From the NCBI GenBank assembly GCA_015075515.1, contig JABTUE010000001.1:868001-932000 (forward strand): a stretch of 64,000 nucleotides of DNA. The letters are read 5' to 3'. Positions 62,676 through 64,000 of this stretch are shown in pieces (the first letter of the stretch is position 1; each line of letters begins with the position of its first letter). A program made the translations under genes and the position numbers. This DNA comes from Planctomycetota bacterium (GTDB lineage: Bacteria; Planctomycetota; UBA8742; UBA2392). The notes under the pieces were generated by a model, which ran no database searches, was not told the origin of the DNA, and saw nothing but the letters and a program-made list of their open reading frames with translations.

Positions 62676-63773
62676 TCAGTTCTTGAACAGGAAATGCATC
62701 ACGTCGCCGTCCTGTACTACATATTCCTTGCCTTCGGTTCGCAGGCGCCCTTTGTCCTTGGCGCCCTGTTCGCCGCCACAGGCGATGTAGTCAGCGTAAC
62801 TGATTGTCTCGGCTCGGATGAACCCCTTTTCAAAGTCACTGTGGATCTTGCCCGCCGCCACCGGCGCGGTGTCGCCGGCGCGGATTGTCCAGGCCCGCAC
62901 CTCTTTGGGCCCGGCGGTAAAGTACGTGCGCAGGCCCAGCAGGCGGTACCCGGCGCGGATCAGGCGATCCAGGCCGGATTCCTTCAGGCCCAGCCCGTCC
63001 AGAAATTCGCGCCGTTCGGCCGCCGACAGGCGCGAAATTTCCTGCTCGATCTTGACGCTGATGATCACGCACTCGGCGCCTTCGTCGGCGGCAATACGCT
63101 GCACGGTCTGGCTGTGCTTGTTGCCGTCGGGCAGATCGGATTCGCCCACGTTGCATACATACAGCACCGGCTTGCGCGTCAGCAGCATCAGTTCGGCCAC
63201 CATCGGTTCGTACTGCGGGGGTACCTTGACCTCGCGCGCGGGTCTGGCTTCGTTCAGCACGGCCCGAAGCTGGTCCAGCAGTTCGACGCGGATTTTTTCT
63301 TCCTTGTCGCCGCCGCGGGCGAGTTTTTCGGCCTTCTCCAGGCGCGACTCGACCGTGGCCAGATCCTTCAGTGCCAGTTCGGTCTGGATGATGCGCACGT
63401 CGCGTTCGGGGTCCACGCTGCCGGTCACGTGGATGATGTCGCCGCCGTCAAAGCAGCGTACCACGTGGGCGATCGCGTCGCTTTCGCGGATATGGGCCAG
63501 AAATTTGTTGCCCAGGCCTTCGTTGCGGCTGGCGCCTTCAACCAGCCCGGCGATGTCATCAAACTGAATCGTCGCCGGAACCACGCGCGCGGGATTGACC
63601 AGTTTGACCAGTTCGTCAATGCGCGGGTCAGGCACAACCACGGTGCCGGTATTCTTGTCTATGGTGCAGAACGGATAGTTGGCGGCCGCGGCCTGTTCAC
63701 TGGCCGTGATCGCGTTGAACAGCGTGCTCTTGCCCACGTTGGGCAGGCCGACAATGCCGCACTTGAAGCCCAT
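62676..63773 (-). CDS. ychF: Redox-regulated ATPase/GTPase YchF (Obg-related)
   Basis: 365 residues from the ATG at 63773. G1 GLPNVGKST, DIAGLVEGASRNEGLGNKFL (G3), the coiled-coil insertion, VCNVGESD in the nucleotide-specificity position, and the TGS-like C-terminus GFIRAETISYADYIACGG. Universally conserved ribosome-associated P-loop protein that prefers ATP. The open frame extends to 63992, but the conserved start is the one given. Confidence 0.95.
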   Translation of the reverse strand: MGFKCGIVGLPNVGKSTLFNAITASEQAAAANYPFCTIDKNTGTVVVPDPRIDELVKLVNPARVVPATIQFDDIAGLVEGASRNEGLGNKFLAHIRESDAIAHVVRCFDGGDIIHVTGSVDPERDVRIIQTELALKDLATVESRLEKAEKLARGGDKEEKIRVELLDQLRAVLNEARPAREVKVPPQYEPMVAELMLLTRKPVLYVCNVGESDLPDGNKHSQTVQRIAADEGAECVIISVKIEQEISRLSAAERREFLDGLGLKESGLDRLIRAGYRLLGLRTYFTAGPKEVRAWTIRAGDTAPVAAGKIHSDFEKGFIRAETISYADYIACGGEQGAKDKGRLRTEGKEYVVQDGDVMHFLFKN

Positions 63774-63873
63774 GGTGTCCTTTATCCTGTGTGGGGCAGG
63801 CTGAAAGCCCGCCCACGTACTACTTTCCGACGCTACAATGAAAATGCCCCGTTCGCCCCTGCCCGGCAACCCT

Positions 63874-64000
63874 ATGAAATCCGGCCGCGTCTGCCTGTCG
63901 CTTGCCCTGTCGTTGCTGGTCGCCCGCGCGGCGCTTGGCCAGGACACGCCCCAGCGGTCGCTGGACGCAATCTTTGCCGCCAAAGACGACAAGACCCGCG
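63874..64000 (+). CDS. Secreted protein, 3'-truncated by window end
   Basis: 42 codons visible. The ATG at 63874 starts a signal peptide (MKSGRVCLSLALSLLVARA, cleavage near LGQ). In-frame ATGs at 63838 and 63844 are alternatives; the TACAAT at 63834-63839 could be a -10 element, which would favour 63874. The mature part begins QDTPQRSLDAIFAAK. No family is assignable. Confidence 0.65.
   Translation, partial: MKSGRVCLSLALSLLVARAALGQDTPQRSLDAIFAAKDDKTR

Overview
The window is a GC-rich stretch of a bacterial chromosome from an organism with a diderm envelope. It carries a LolA-like protein, a phosphate-selective-type porin, MurA, many lipoproteins and type IV pilus ATPases. Long Ser/Thr kinase-WD40 fusions, vWA/HEAT and Calx-beta secreted proteins, and Cys/hydrophobic/Arg C-terminal sorting tails point to Planctomycetota. 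Myxococcota is the main alternative. This placement is an inference from gene content. I saw no rRNA, tRNA or CRISPR array.

Layout: 1-6.7 kb holds a truncated WD40 protein, a secreted vWA protein, a lone receiver domain and a Calx-beta surface protein. 6.8-10.8 kb is a pilus motor operon: TPR lipoprotein, PilB with a c-di-GMP-type MshEN domain, and PilT, whose only well-placed start is AUA. 10.8-13.6 kb is an acquired-looking island: a three-Cys-motif (DUF5131) gene and its partner tcmP, which is split by a complete 904-bp IS5-family element. Conceptual removal of the IS restores tcmP in frame. 13.7-22.5 kb holds murA, a ferredoxin, a rhodanese with two in-frame UGA codons exactly where homologues have cysteines (a probable double-selenocysteine protein), RluD, secreted proteins, MarR with a palindromic operator, QueE and a porin. 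22.7-31.6 kb has a small TA-flanked MITE-like element, a 1073-residue anchored protein, LolA, a polysaccharide deacetylase, an RsbW-like kinase, a MobB-like P-loop protein and a second PilB.

31.6-40.5 kb is metabolic. A pyrB-hydrolase-pyrC' operon has overlapping genes and a dihydroorotase that has lost its metal ligands. Pyrophosphatase, a GltB-like FMN protein and a receiver domain lie beyond it. Next is an aromatic amino acid operon (prephenate dehydratase, then a chorismate mutase-DAHP synthase fusion). It is preceded by a Phe/Tyr-rich leader peptide and mutually exclusive hairpins, which is a textbook transcription attenuator. 40.6-50.3 kb carries three large secreted proteins around guaA and a lipoprotein gene; one of the three appears frameshifted at a G8 tract behind its best start. 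50.4-64 kb has a STAS protein, a divergent kinase-WD40-PDZ protein, phosphofructokinase, several secreted proteins, dienelactone hydrolase, YchF and the start of another secreted protein.

The strongest leads for new biology are the double-UGA rhodanese (15497-15832), the phe/tyr attenuator (39480-39653), the IS-split TcmP/three-Cys module (10770-13524) and the shared C-terminal sorting tails on three surface proteins.
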